Positions 12,528-21,100 of a stretch of 21,639 bases of DNA are shown here, piece by piece. The notes beneath the pieces are model-generated. The model ran no database searches, had not been told where the DNA came from, and saw only the letters and a list, made by a program, of their open reading frames with translations. The translations under genes were made by a program, and so were the position numbers. The stretch comes from Lachnospiraceae bacterium UBA7026 (GTDB lineage: Bacteria; Bacillota; Clostridia; Lachnospirales; Lachnospiraceae): positions 6,130 through 27,768 of the forward strand of contig DLBH01000052.1 in assembly GCA_002494165.1 (NCBI GenBank), written 5' to 3'. Numbering within the stretch: position 1 is the stretch's first letter; every line of letters starts with the position of its first letter.

Positions 12528-12639
12528 GTCTGTCAGCATAGACGGGGGCTTGACCCGGCCGGGCTGACAGGAATTCAGAATTTTTAGTCATTGACGGATG
12601 AAACTGAGTAGGATCCAGGGATTGTACCCTGGATTTTTT
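12528..12639 (+). ncRNA. Candidate terminated leader or small RNA upstream of yfhO
   Basis: From the predicted start near 12528, CTGTCAGC (12530-12537) pairs perfectly with GCTGACAG (12563-12570), enclosing CGGG/CCCG (12543-12546 with 12554-12557). A linker of about 40 nt follows, then an intrinsic terminator (12613-12639). The result is a ~110-nt RNA with two hairpins and no open frame. The yfhO gene begins 88 bp further on with no second obvious promoter, so the RNA could be either an attenuator leader for yfhO or an independent sRNA. Downstream stems AGGCCAGG/CCTGGCCT (12645-12652 with 12678-12685) and AAAGG/CCTTT (12694-12698 with 12709-12713, touching the SD) continue the structured leader. 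No known class recognised. Confidence 0.45.
12613..12639 (+). terminator. Intrinsic terminator ahead of yfhO
   Basis: ATCCAGGG (12613-12620) pairs perfectly with CCCTGGAT (12627-12634), with a 6-nt loop, and the T run spans 12634-12639. It is 250 bp past the rpmF terminator and in front of the yfhO gene, so it must end a separate transcript. Confidence 0.88.
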
Positions 12640-12726
12640 AAGGAAGGCCAGGCTGGGCTGGAGAGGAAGAGGCAGACCCTGGCCTGAACAGATAAAGGAA
12701 GCCCATAACCTTTGGAGGAGAAAAGG

Positions 12727-15700
12727 ATGAGCAAACAGGTGAACCATTTAAATAGAAACACAAAGATTCTGTCCGGGACCAGGACCGGTACGCCTATCCT
12801 GTGCCTGGCTATTTATGTATCCTTTTACCTGGTATTTTTCCTGACCTATTTTGCCCAGCGCATCCACCCCGGCAGGCTGACCAACCTTGGTATAGAGACC
12901 GTCACTGCCGTGATGGAGGCAGGCTTTTTCCTGGCGGCCGGTATCCATGTGGCCCAGGCCTGGAAGACGGCGGGCCGGGATAAGGGAAGAGGCAGAAGAG
13001 GGGAGTATTTTACCCGGCTCATGTTAAGGGCAGCCTTTCACAGTCTGCTGGCTTATGTCCTGATCGGTATTCCCGTGGATGTCCTGGTCAGGGGCCACCA
13101 CTTTTTTGTGGCGGTTAAGAATATTCTGGCTATTATATCCCTGCCTAAACTGGCGGCTCCTTTTCTAAGCCTGACCATGGTCTACCTGCTGGCGGCCCTG
13201 GCCTGGCCCCGGTGGAGGAGCCTGCGGGAGAGCAGCCTGACCGTTGCCCTCCTGTCCCTGGCAGGCCTGGCCTTTTTCTTCCTGCCCGAAGGGATCTTAG
13301 GCTATGGCCTTTTAGGCGTCTTTTTTGGAGGAGACAGCATCGGCTGTATCCCCATAGCAACCCACCTGGCCATCTTCTTTCTGGGTGCCCGCTGCGGCGG
13401 CAGGGACAGCTACTCGGTCTTTGACCTTGTTAACCTGGCAGTACTGACCTTTTTTGGCTTTATGGCAGGAGTCTTTTATATACTGGGAAGCAGGGAAGGC
13501 ATCTTTATGATGGCAGGCTTTGTGGCTGCTTTTGCTATCATGTGGATTCTAAAGCTCCTGACCCCCCTCCTGGAATTACTCTATCATGGGGCAGAGTCCC
13601 TGGCAGGCCTGGCCAGGACCCGGGTGGTCTATGTCTGGACGGGGGATAATGATACCGCCTCGGCCTTCCACAGGACCAGTGTTTATCTGCTGGGCTACCT
13701 TCTTCTTTTCGGACTCATGGCCCTTCTGGTATTCATGCCTTTTGTGGAGGCAGGCAGGTCCCTGGTCTGGGTCGGTGACGCCCTCAACCAGTATGTGCCC
13801 AAGCTCCACCGCTTCCTCCGCTATGTGCCGGGGGTCTTCCATGACATTTTCCAGGGCAACCTGGATTTCCAACAATATGATTTTACTTCCGGTATGGGGT
13901 CCCAGGTGGCCATCTCCTATGACCCTGTCTACTGGCTTTACCTTTTACTGCCCAAGGGAAATATTGACCTGACCTATACCATCATGACCCTGGTCCGTTT
14001 CTTCTTAGCCGGCCTGTCCATGATGGCCATGGCCCTCTATTTTAAGAAGTCCTACCTGGCTTCCCTGCTGGCAGGAATCTGCTATGCCTTCTCCGGCTTC
14101 ATGCTCTATGCCGGTATCAGGCATTTCCAGTTTATTACCCCTCTGATCCTCCTGCCCCTCATGGTCATGGCCATGGAGCAGCTGATCAGACATGGGAAAT
14201 GGTATATGATGACAGTCCTGGTGGCTTTGTCCCTGCTCTGTTCCTACTATTTCCTCTATATGAATACCATAGCCCTGGGCTTCTATTTTGTCTGCCGGGT
14301 CCTCTGCACCAAAGAATACCGTAAGCTTAAGTTTTTCTTTGCCAGGGGCTTTACCATAGTGGGCAGCTATGTCCTGGGTGCCATGATAGGCGGACTCTCC
14401 CTCTTTACCTCCTTCGGAAGCTACCTGACCTCCGGAAGGACAGGGGAGAAGGCGGCCAATTCCATGATTACCAAGTCCATGCTTTTCTACAGGATGGAGT
14501 GGATCATGGACCTCTTTATTTCGTCCTGTACCTACATATTTTCACCGGGCAACTGGCTGAAGATCGGCACCATTCCCCTGGCCGTCTACGGGGTGGTCCT
14601 CTTCTTTACCAGGGACAAGAAAAAGGAGAAGAAGTTTTTCTTTATCCTTCTGACCCTCTTCGCCATCTTCCCGGTATGCGCCTACATTTTCGGAGGCTTT
14701 TCCAATATCAATAACCGCTGGTCTTACATCTACACAGCCTTCCTATGTTTCGCCATAGCCGAGTGCTTTGACGCCATGGACCGGCTGAGCCTCTTAGAGA
14801 CCAGGATCATGACTGGCCTGGCCGTCTATTACAGCCTGCTGGTGGTATTTGCGGAGAAGTTCCACTCACCTTCAGTCTGCGGCTCCTGTGCCTTTGTGGC
14901 CCTGACCCTGGCCCTGATGCTTCTGGCTAATACAGGCAGGGTCGACATCCGTAAGGGGACCCTGCAGGCCCTGGTTCTGCTGGTTTCCCTGGTCACGGTC
15001 CTCTACAACAGCAATGTCTACCTGCTGCAGACCTCGGACAAGACGGGGGAGACCCTGGTGGAGCAGTACACCCGCTATAATTCGGATAAGTACCTGGGAG
15101 CTACATCCCTGCGCTATCTGGACCAGCTTCCTGACTATGACGGGGAGGACGGCTTTTTCCGCAGTGTGAACTTAAAGACCAAGATGACCACCCGCTGCAG
15201 CAGCCTGGTTTATGGATATAAGGATATCGCGACATTTTCTTCGACCCTGACCGGCAGTATCGTAGACTACAACCGGATGATGGGCAACTGCGACTGGACC
15301 ATGGTCAGCCTCTTTGACTATAATTCCAGGACCATCATGAACGAGCTGGCAGCGGTGAAATATATGGGAGTGTCTTCCTCCAACTGCCGGGAGATGATTC
15401 CCTATGGTTACGAGAAGGTTTTTGACACCCAGACAGGGGACAAGTCCTGGCCTATCTATGAGAACCAGTACGCCCTGCCGGTGGGCTATACCTATCCCAC
15501 CATCACTCCGGCTTCCAGTCTTGATGGCCTGTGCGCTGCCCAGAAGCAGGAGGCCAGCCTCTTGACGGCCATCGTGGATGACCAGGATCTGGCAGCCGAC
15601 AGCAACCTGACCCGGATAGATGACCTGCCTTTGACCGTGGAGAAACTTGCCTGCAGTAAGGTGGACTACGACGGCATCGACATCAAGGATAGCATCCTGA

Positions 15701-16365
15701 CCATCCAGAAGCCCAATGCCTCGGCAACCTTCTACTATGATATGCCAGAAGGGTCTGAGGTCTACATGTCCTTTAAAGGTGGAATCTATGAGACCAACGA
15801 CGGCAAGGAACATGTCAAGAGCATGATCCTGGAATACGGGGACCAGACCTACACTACTGCCTTCCGGTCAGATACTTATAATACAGGCCAGGAGGAGTGC
15901 GTGATGAACCTGGGCTACTATCAGGATGGCGGCCAGGGGTCCTTTACCATCCGCTTTGGCAAAGAGGGGATCCTTCGCTGTGAAGGCATCGACGTCTATG
16001 CCCAGCCCATGGCAAGCTACCCGGACCGGGTGGCAGTCCTTGGGGAAAATGTTCTTGAGGATGTGAAGGTATCCAATAATACCCTGGAAGGAAATGTGGA
16101 TCTGCCTTCCGATAAAATGCTTGTGATTGCCCTTCCCTACCAGAGCGGCTGGACCGCCTGGATTGACGGGAAGCGGGTTAACATACAAAAAGTAAACTAC
16201 CAGTATATGGGATTGAATGTGCAGGCAGGCCGGCACAGCATCCGGCTTCACTACCAGATTCCGGGGCTGCGGATCGCCTTTAGCTTTATGGCTTTGGGAA
16301 TCCTTCTCTTTGCGGCCATCATTGCTTTCAATCATTTCCGGAGAAAAAAGACATATCGACATTAG
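12727..16365 (+). CDS. Very large YfhO-family membrane protein with an extra N-terminal membrane domain
   Basis: 1212 residues from ATG 12727, set by GGAGGAG at 12714-12720. The first ~310 residues carry about eight hydrophobic segments not present in ordinary YfhO proteins (usually about 850-900 residues). The YfhO core starts near residue 320 (LLGYLLLFGLMALLVFMPF) with the characteristic GDALNQYVPKLHRFLRYVPGV in the first outer loop, SYDPVYWLYLLLP, and further helices to about residue 770. A large extracytoplasmic domain (about 770-1180) and a last helix before a basic tail RRKKTYRH complete it. YfhO proteins have a GT-C-like layout; GtlB and YfhO act in glycosylation of surface polymers such as teichoic acids, using lipid-linked sugars. 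The Asp in the first loop (GDALNQY) would be the likely catalytic base. plsX follows after 15 bp. Confidence 0.85.
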   Translation: MSKQVNHLNRNTKILSGTRTGTPILCLAIYVSFYLVFFLTYFAQRIHPGRLTNLGIETVTAVMEAGFFLAAGIHVAQAWKTAGRDKGRGRRGEYFTRLMLRAAFHSLLAYVLIGIPVDVLVRGHHFFVAVKNILAIISLPKLAAPFLSLTMVYLLAALAWPRWRSLRESSLTVALLSLAGLAFFFLPEGILGYGLLGVFFGGDSIGCIPIATHLAIFFLGARCGGRDSYSVFDLVNLAVLTFFGFMAGVFYILGSREGIFMMAGFVAAFAIMWILKLLTPLLELLYHGAESLAGLARTRVVYVWTGDNDTASAFHRTSVYLLGYLLLFGLMALLVFMPFVEAGRSLVWVGDALNQYVPKLHRFLRYVPGVFHDIFQGNLDFQQYDFTSGMGSQVAISYDPVYWLYLLLPKGNIDLTYTIMTLVRFFLAGLSMMAMALYFKKSYLASLLAGICYAFSGFMLYAGIRHFQFITPLILLPLMVMAMEQLIRHGKWYMMTVLVALSLLCSYYFLYMNTIALGFYFVCRVLCTKEYRKLKFFFARGFTIVGSYVLGAMIGGLSLFTSFGSYLTSGRTGEKAANSMITKSMLFYRMEWIMDLFISSCTYIFSPGNWLKIGTIPLAVYGVVLFFTRDKKKEKKFFFILLTLFAIFPVCAYIFGGFSNINNRWSYIYTAFLCFAIAECFDAMDRLSLLETRIMTGLAVYYSLLVVFAEKFHSPSVCGSCAFVALTLALMLLANTGRVDIRKGTLQALVLLVSLVTVLYNSNVYLLQTSDKTGETLVEQYTRYNSDKYLGATSLRYLDQLPDYDGEDGFFRSVNLKTKMTTRCSSLVYGYKDIATFSSTLTGSIVDYNRMMGNCDWTMVSLFDYNSRTIMNELAAVKYMGVSSSNCREMIPYGYEKVFDTQTGDKSWPIYENQYALPVGYTYPTITPASSLDGLCAAQKQEASLLTAIVDDQDLAADSNLTRIDDLPLTVEKLACSKVDYDGIDIKDSILTIQKPNASATFYYDMPEGSEVYMSFKGGIYETNDGKEHVKSMILEYGDQTYTTAFRSDTYNTGQEECVMNLGYYQDGGQGSFTIRFGKEGILRCEGIDVYAQPMASYPDRVAVLGENVLEDVKVSNNTLEGNVDLPSDKMLVIALPYQSGWTAWIDGKRVNIQKVNYQYMGLNVQAGRHSIRLHYQIPGLRIAFSFMALGILLFAAIIAFNHFRRKKTYRH

Positions 16366-16380
16366 GAAGGAGTTCTTTTT

Positions 16381-17418
16381 ATGAGTAAGTATACAGTGGT
16401 AGCCTTAGATGCCATGGGCGGGGACAATGCCCCCTCAGAGATCGTCAAGGGTGCCGTGGACGCGGTAAATGAGCGCCCTGATGTGAAGGTCCGTCTCTAC
16501 GGTGACGAGGCCAGAGTCAATATGGTTCTCGGTGGTTACAGCTACAACAAGGACCAGGTGGAGGTAATCCATACGACCCAGGAGATCGAGGTGGAGGAAT
16601 CACCGGTTTCCGCCATCCGGACCAAGAAAGATTCATCCCTGGTCCGGGCTATCCAGTCCGTCAAGCTGGGGGAGAGTGACGCTGTGGTGTCCGCCGGCAG
16701 TTCCGGTGCCGTTCTGGTGGGCGGCCAGGTTCTGATCGGCAAAAGCAAGGGAGTCAAAAGAGCGCCTTTAGCACCCCTGGTTCCCACGGAAAAGGGTGTG
16801 TCCCTGCTCATCGACTGCGGGGCCAATGTGGACGCCAGACCGGAGCACCTGCTCCAGTTTGCCCAGATGGGCTCCATATATATGGAGCATGTGGTAGGAA
16901 TCCCCAATCCTAAGGTAGCCATCGTCAATATCGGAACCGAGGAGAACAAGGGTAATGCCCTGGTCAAGGAAGCCTTTCCCCTCCTCAAGGAATGCAAGAC
17001 CATTAATTTTACCGGCAATATCGAAGCCAGGGACATACCGGCAGGCGGGGCCGATGTCATCGTGACAGAGGCTTTTGTAGGCAATGTCATCCTGAAGCTG
17101 GAGGAAGGTCTGGCCAAGACCATCCTCAAGATCGTCAAGGAGGGCATGATGTCCTCTGTGAGGGGTAAGATCGGCGGCCTTCTGGTCAAGCCGGCCCTCA
17201 AGGAATCCCTGAAAATGTTTGACGCCACAGAGCATGGCGGAGCCCCCCTCTTAGGCCTGAAGGGGCTGGTGGTCAAGATTCACGGCAATGCTACAGCCAA
17301 GGAGACCAAGCACGCCATTTTCCAGTGTGTCACCTTCAAGGAGCAGGCCATCAATGAGAAGATCGCCGCCAATCTCACCGTGCCCAAGTCTCCGAAAAAA
17401 GCCAGAGAGGAAGCATGA
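16381..17418 (+). CDS. plsX: Phosphate acyltransferase PlsX
   Basis: 345 residues, slightly longer than typical 330-340. The start VALDAMGGDNAPSEIVKGAV (7-26) and the later segments SAGSSGAVL, LIDCGANVDARPEHL, NIGTEENKGN and TGNIEARDIPAGGADVIVTE are family signatures. The enzyme turns acyl-ACP and phosphate into acyl-phosphate, the donor for PlsY. Together with FakA, both routes to acyl-phosphate are encoded in this window. SD AAGGAG follows the YfhO stop directly. The stop overlaps the rnc start by 4 bases (ATGA). Many Firmicutes have acpP, with or without fab genes, between plsX and rnc; none is here. Confidence 0.97.
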   Translation: MSKYTVVALDAMGGDNAPSEIVKGAVDAVNERPDVKVRLYGDEARVNMVLGGYSYNKDQVEVIHTTQEIEVEESPVSAIRTKKDSSLVRAIQSVKLGESDAVVSAGSSGAVLVGGQVLIGKSKGVKRAPLAPLVPTEKGVSLLIDCGANVDARPEHLLQFAQMGSIYMEHVVGIPNPKVAIVNIGTEENKGNALVKEAFPLLKECKTINFTGNIEARDIPAGGADVIVTEAFVGNVILKLEEGLAKTILKIVKEGMMSSVRGKIGGLLVKPALKESLKMFDATEHGGAPLLGLKGLVVKIHGNATAKETKHAIFQCVTFKEQAINEKIAANLTVPKSPKKAREEA

Positions 17419-18119
17419 GCATGAAAGAGTCGCGTCTTAACCAGCTGGCCCTTTTGGAGGACCGGCTGGATTATCATTTTAAAAGCAGACATCTTCTGGA
17501 CCTGGCCCTGACCCACAGTTCCTATGCCAACGAGCACAAAGGCAGGAAGAAGACCAACAATGAGCGGCTGGAATTTTTGGGTGATGCCGTTCTGGAGCTG
17601 GTGGTATCCTCTTTTCTCTTTAAGGCCTATCCCACCTATGCCGAAGGTCAGCTGACCAAGCTCAGAGCCAGTCTCGTCTGCGAGTACAGCCTGGCCATCT
17701 GTGCCAGGGAGATCAATCTGGGAGACTACCTCCTGCTCAGCAGGGGAGAGGATATGACAGGGGGAAGAGAGAGGGATTCCATCCTCTCTGACGCCTATGA
17801 GGCAGTGATCGGCGCCATCTACTTAGACGGCGGCTTTGACTGTGCCCGCGGCTTTATTGAGAGCTATCTCCTCCATGACATTGAGGATAAGAGCTTATTT
17901 TATGATGCCAAAACGATATTGCAGGAGATGATCCAGGGTGGTCTCGGCGGCAGGCTGACCTACCAGCTTGTCGGGGAGAGCGGTCCGGATCATGACAAGA
18001 AGTTCCGGGTGGAGGCCAGAATTGACGGAAAGCCTTACGCATCCGGTGAAGGAAAGACCAAAAAGGGGGCGGAGCAGATTGCCGCCTATCAGACCATTTT
18101 ACTTTTGAAAAAGCAGTAG
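17415..18119 (+). CDS. rnc: Ribonuclease III
   Basis: 234 residues. RNase III signature NERLEFLGDAVL (49-60), with catalytic E53 and D57, and a second metal-binding pair in SDAYEAVIGAIYLDGG (125-140, D126 and E129). A C-terminal dsRNA-binding domain (about 165-234) ends GEGKTKKGAEQIAAYQTILL. It cleaves double-stranded RNA, including rRNA precursors. The ATGA overlap with plsX suggests translational coupling. A second ATG at 17421 is possible, but the first has the overlap. The stop is 7 bp before smc. Confidence 0.97.
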   Translation: MSMKESRLNQLALLEDRLDYHFKSRHLLDLALTHSSYANEHKGRKKTNNERLEFLGDAVLELVVSSFLFKAYPTYAEGQLTKLRASLVCEYSLAICAREINLGDYLLLSRGEDMTGGRERDSILSDAYEAVIGAIYLDGGFDCARGFIESYLLHDIEDKSLFYDAKTILQEMIQGGLGGRLTYQLVGESGPDHDKKFRVEARIDGKPYASGEGKTKKGAEQIAAYQTILLLKKQ

Positions 18120-18126
18120 GTGGACC

Positions 18127-21100
18127 ATGTATCTGAAAAGCATTGAAATCAATGGTTTCAAATCATTTGCCAATAAAATCGTGTTTGAATTTCCCCATGG
18201 AATCACCGGTATTGTGGGCCCCAATGGAAGCGGCAAGAGCAATATCGGCGACGCGGTCCGCTGGGTTTTGGGAGAGCAGTCTGCCAAGCAGCTGCGGGGC
18301 GCCAGGATGGAGGATGTCATTTTTTCGGGCACGGAACGACGCCGGCCCATGGGTTATGCCTATGTGGCCATCACCTTTGATAATGAGGCCGGAACCATTC
18401 CCCTTGACTACTCTGAGGTGACGGTGGCCAGGAGGGTCTACCGGTCTGGTGAGAGTGAGTATCTCTTAAATGGCAGCGTCTGCCGCCGCAGGGATATCGT
18501 GGAGCTCTTCTATGACACGGGAATCGGCAAGGAAGGCTACTCTATCATAGGCCAGGGTCAGGTTGAGAAGATCCTGAGCGGAAAGATCGAGGACAGCCGG
18601 GAGCTTTTTGACGAGGCCGCCGGCATAGCCAAATATAAGAAAAACCGGGCGGTGACCCGCAGGTCTTTAGAGAAGGAGAGACAGAACCTGGAGAGGGTGA
18701 CTGACATTCTCACAGAGCTGGAAAAGCGGGCCGGCCCCCTGGAAAAGCAGAGCGAGAAGGCCAGGGAGTACCTGAGGCTTAAGGACCGGGAAAAAGACCT
18801 GGACCTGACCCTTTTCCTCTATGATTACAATCATCTTAAAGAGGAGGCCGGGGACCTTAAGGACCGCCACCAGATCGTCAGCGGGGACCTGGAGGCTACC
18901 AGGGACTCCTATGAAAAGATAAAAAAGGAAAATGCATCCTTCCAGGAGGAGGGGGACCGGGTCTCCCAGGCTGTGGAGGACAGGGAGTCTGTCCGGGAAA
19001 GCAGCCGGTCCAGGAAGGAAGAGGAGGACCAGCAGCTGGTCCTCTTAGAACAGAAAAGAGAAACCAACCTTCGCCTGATCGCCCACTATGATGAGCTCTG
19101 CGGCCAGATTGTGGAAGATATGGAGGAGAAGAAGGGCCAGATCGCGGACAGGGAAAGAGACCTGCTCACAGGCAGGGAGGCCCTGGCCGGCAAGGAAAAG
19201 CTTCTGGCCGGCAAAGAAGAAGAGCTGGAGGCCTGCCGGCAGGACCAGACCAGCTGTGAGGCCAGGATCGACCTGAGAAATAAAGAGATCTTCTCTCTCA
19301 TGTCCAGCCAGACTGACATGAAAGAGAAGCTGTCCCGCTATGAGACCATGGAGGAACAGCTGGCCATAAGGGAGGCGGAATTCAACAGCCGCAGCCTGCG
19401 CATCCGCAGTGACCTGAAGGAGGCCAGGAAGCAGGAACAGGAAAATGAAGGCCTGCTGGCGGCAGCCCAGGGGAGACTGTCGGAGCGCAAAAGAGCCTGG
19501 GAGACCCTGAAAGCCCGGGAGGAGGCCATGAAGGAGGAGGAGGACCGGCTCCAGGCCCAGATCGACCAGGCCAACCAGGAATACCTCCGGGCCAGGTCCC
19601 GTTATGAGACCCTTTATAATATCTCAGAGCGCTATGAAGGCTACAACAGGGCCATCCAGAAGGTCATGGAACAAAAGGCACATAACCCCGGCATCATCGG
19701 TGTTGTGGCTGATATCATCAAAGTGGAAAAACGCTATGAGACCGCCATTGAGATCGCTCTTGGCGGGGCTCTGCAAAATATTGTCACCGAGGACAACCCG
19801 GTGGCCCAGAAAATGATCTCCTTCCTGAAAAAGGACAGACTGGGCCGGGCCACTTTCCTGCCCCTGACCAATGTCAGGCGGAGAAATATCGCCTTTTCTC
19901 CTGCCATACTGGAGGATGAGGGCGTAATTGGTGTGGCCAGCAGCCTGGTGACTGTGGACCAGCGGTTCGAAAGCCTGATCCAGTCTCTCCTGGGCCGGAC
20001 CATCGTAGTGGATACCATGGACCATGCCCTTCTCTTATCAAGGAAGAATAATTTCAGTCTCAGGATCGTCACCATAGATGGCGAGCTCTTAAATCCGGGA
20101 GGCTCCATCACCGGCGGGGCCTACCGCCATTCCGGCAACCTGCTGGGAAGAAAGAGGGAGATCCAGGAATACAAGGCGGCCATGGAAGACCAGAAAGGCA
20201 AGAGAGACCAGACCGACCAGACCTTAAAGACCCGCAGACAGGAGAGGGAGGACTTCCATAAGGAGGTCAGGGAAAAGAAGGACCAGCTGGAAGAGATCGA
20301 ACTGCAGATCCATGACCTTTCCCGGCAACAGCCCTTACTGAAAGAAAAGACCCAGGACCTGGTCCGCCAGGAAAAGGGTCTGGACAAGGAATACCAGATT
20401 CTCCGGGACCAGCTGGCCGAGATCCGGGACCAGAAGGAGGAACTGGCCCTCCAGGAAGAGGACCGGGAGCAGATCCACCGCCAGAATTCATCCAGCTTAG
20501 AAGACCTGCAGGAGGAGCTGGCCGCCATTAACAGCCGGCTCAGTGACCTGGACCAGGAGAAAAACCAGCTGATCCTGGAAGTGTCAAGGCTCAGGCAGCA
20601 GCTGGACTTCCTCAGCCAGGACAAGGACAGACTGGCTGCAGAGATCGTTACACTCAAAGAAAACCAGGCTAACAGCCTCAAAGAAAAAGCCCGGCTGGAG
20701 CAGGAGAACCAGGAGGCCTTAAGGCTTTCCGAGGACCACAGGCAGCGGTCAGACCAGATTAAGACAGAACTGAAGGCTCTGGACCAGGAATTAGCAAGTC
20801 TCAGGGAGCAGAGAAACCAGCTCCAGAAAAAGCAGAACCTGATCTTCCACCAGTTAGAAGACGAGAATGAGCGGCTGCTGAATCTGGAGAAGGAGAATAC
20901 CAGACTTCAGGCCAGGGAGGAGAAGGTGAGAGAGGATCTGGACGACAGGATATCCTATATGTGGGATAACTATGAGATCACCTACAACCAGGCCTTGCGC
21001 ATGTGGAGGGCTGCCCAGGCTGCCCAAGAGGAGGAAGACCAGCCGGATTCCAGGAACCAGGTCAACGCAAAGCCGGGAGAAGACCGGCCGGAATCCCAGG

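Noticed and set aside
12313..12747. 144-codon minus-strand frame in the rpmF-yfhO interval
   Set aside because: It runs through the rpmF terminator, the yfhO-side terminator and the yfhO SD, has no SD of its own and reads as low-plausibility protein. The interval is better explained as non-coding.
16542..17276. 244-codon open frame on the minus strand
   Set aside because: Antisense to plsX, which is unambiguous.
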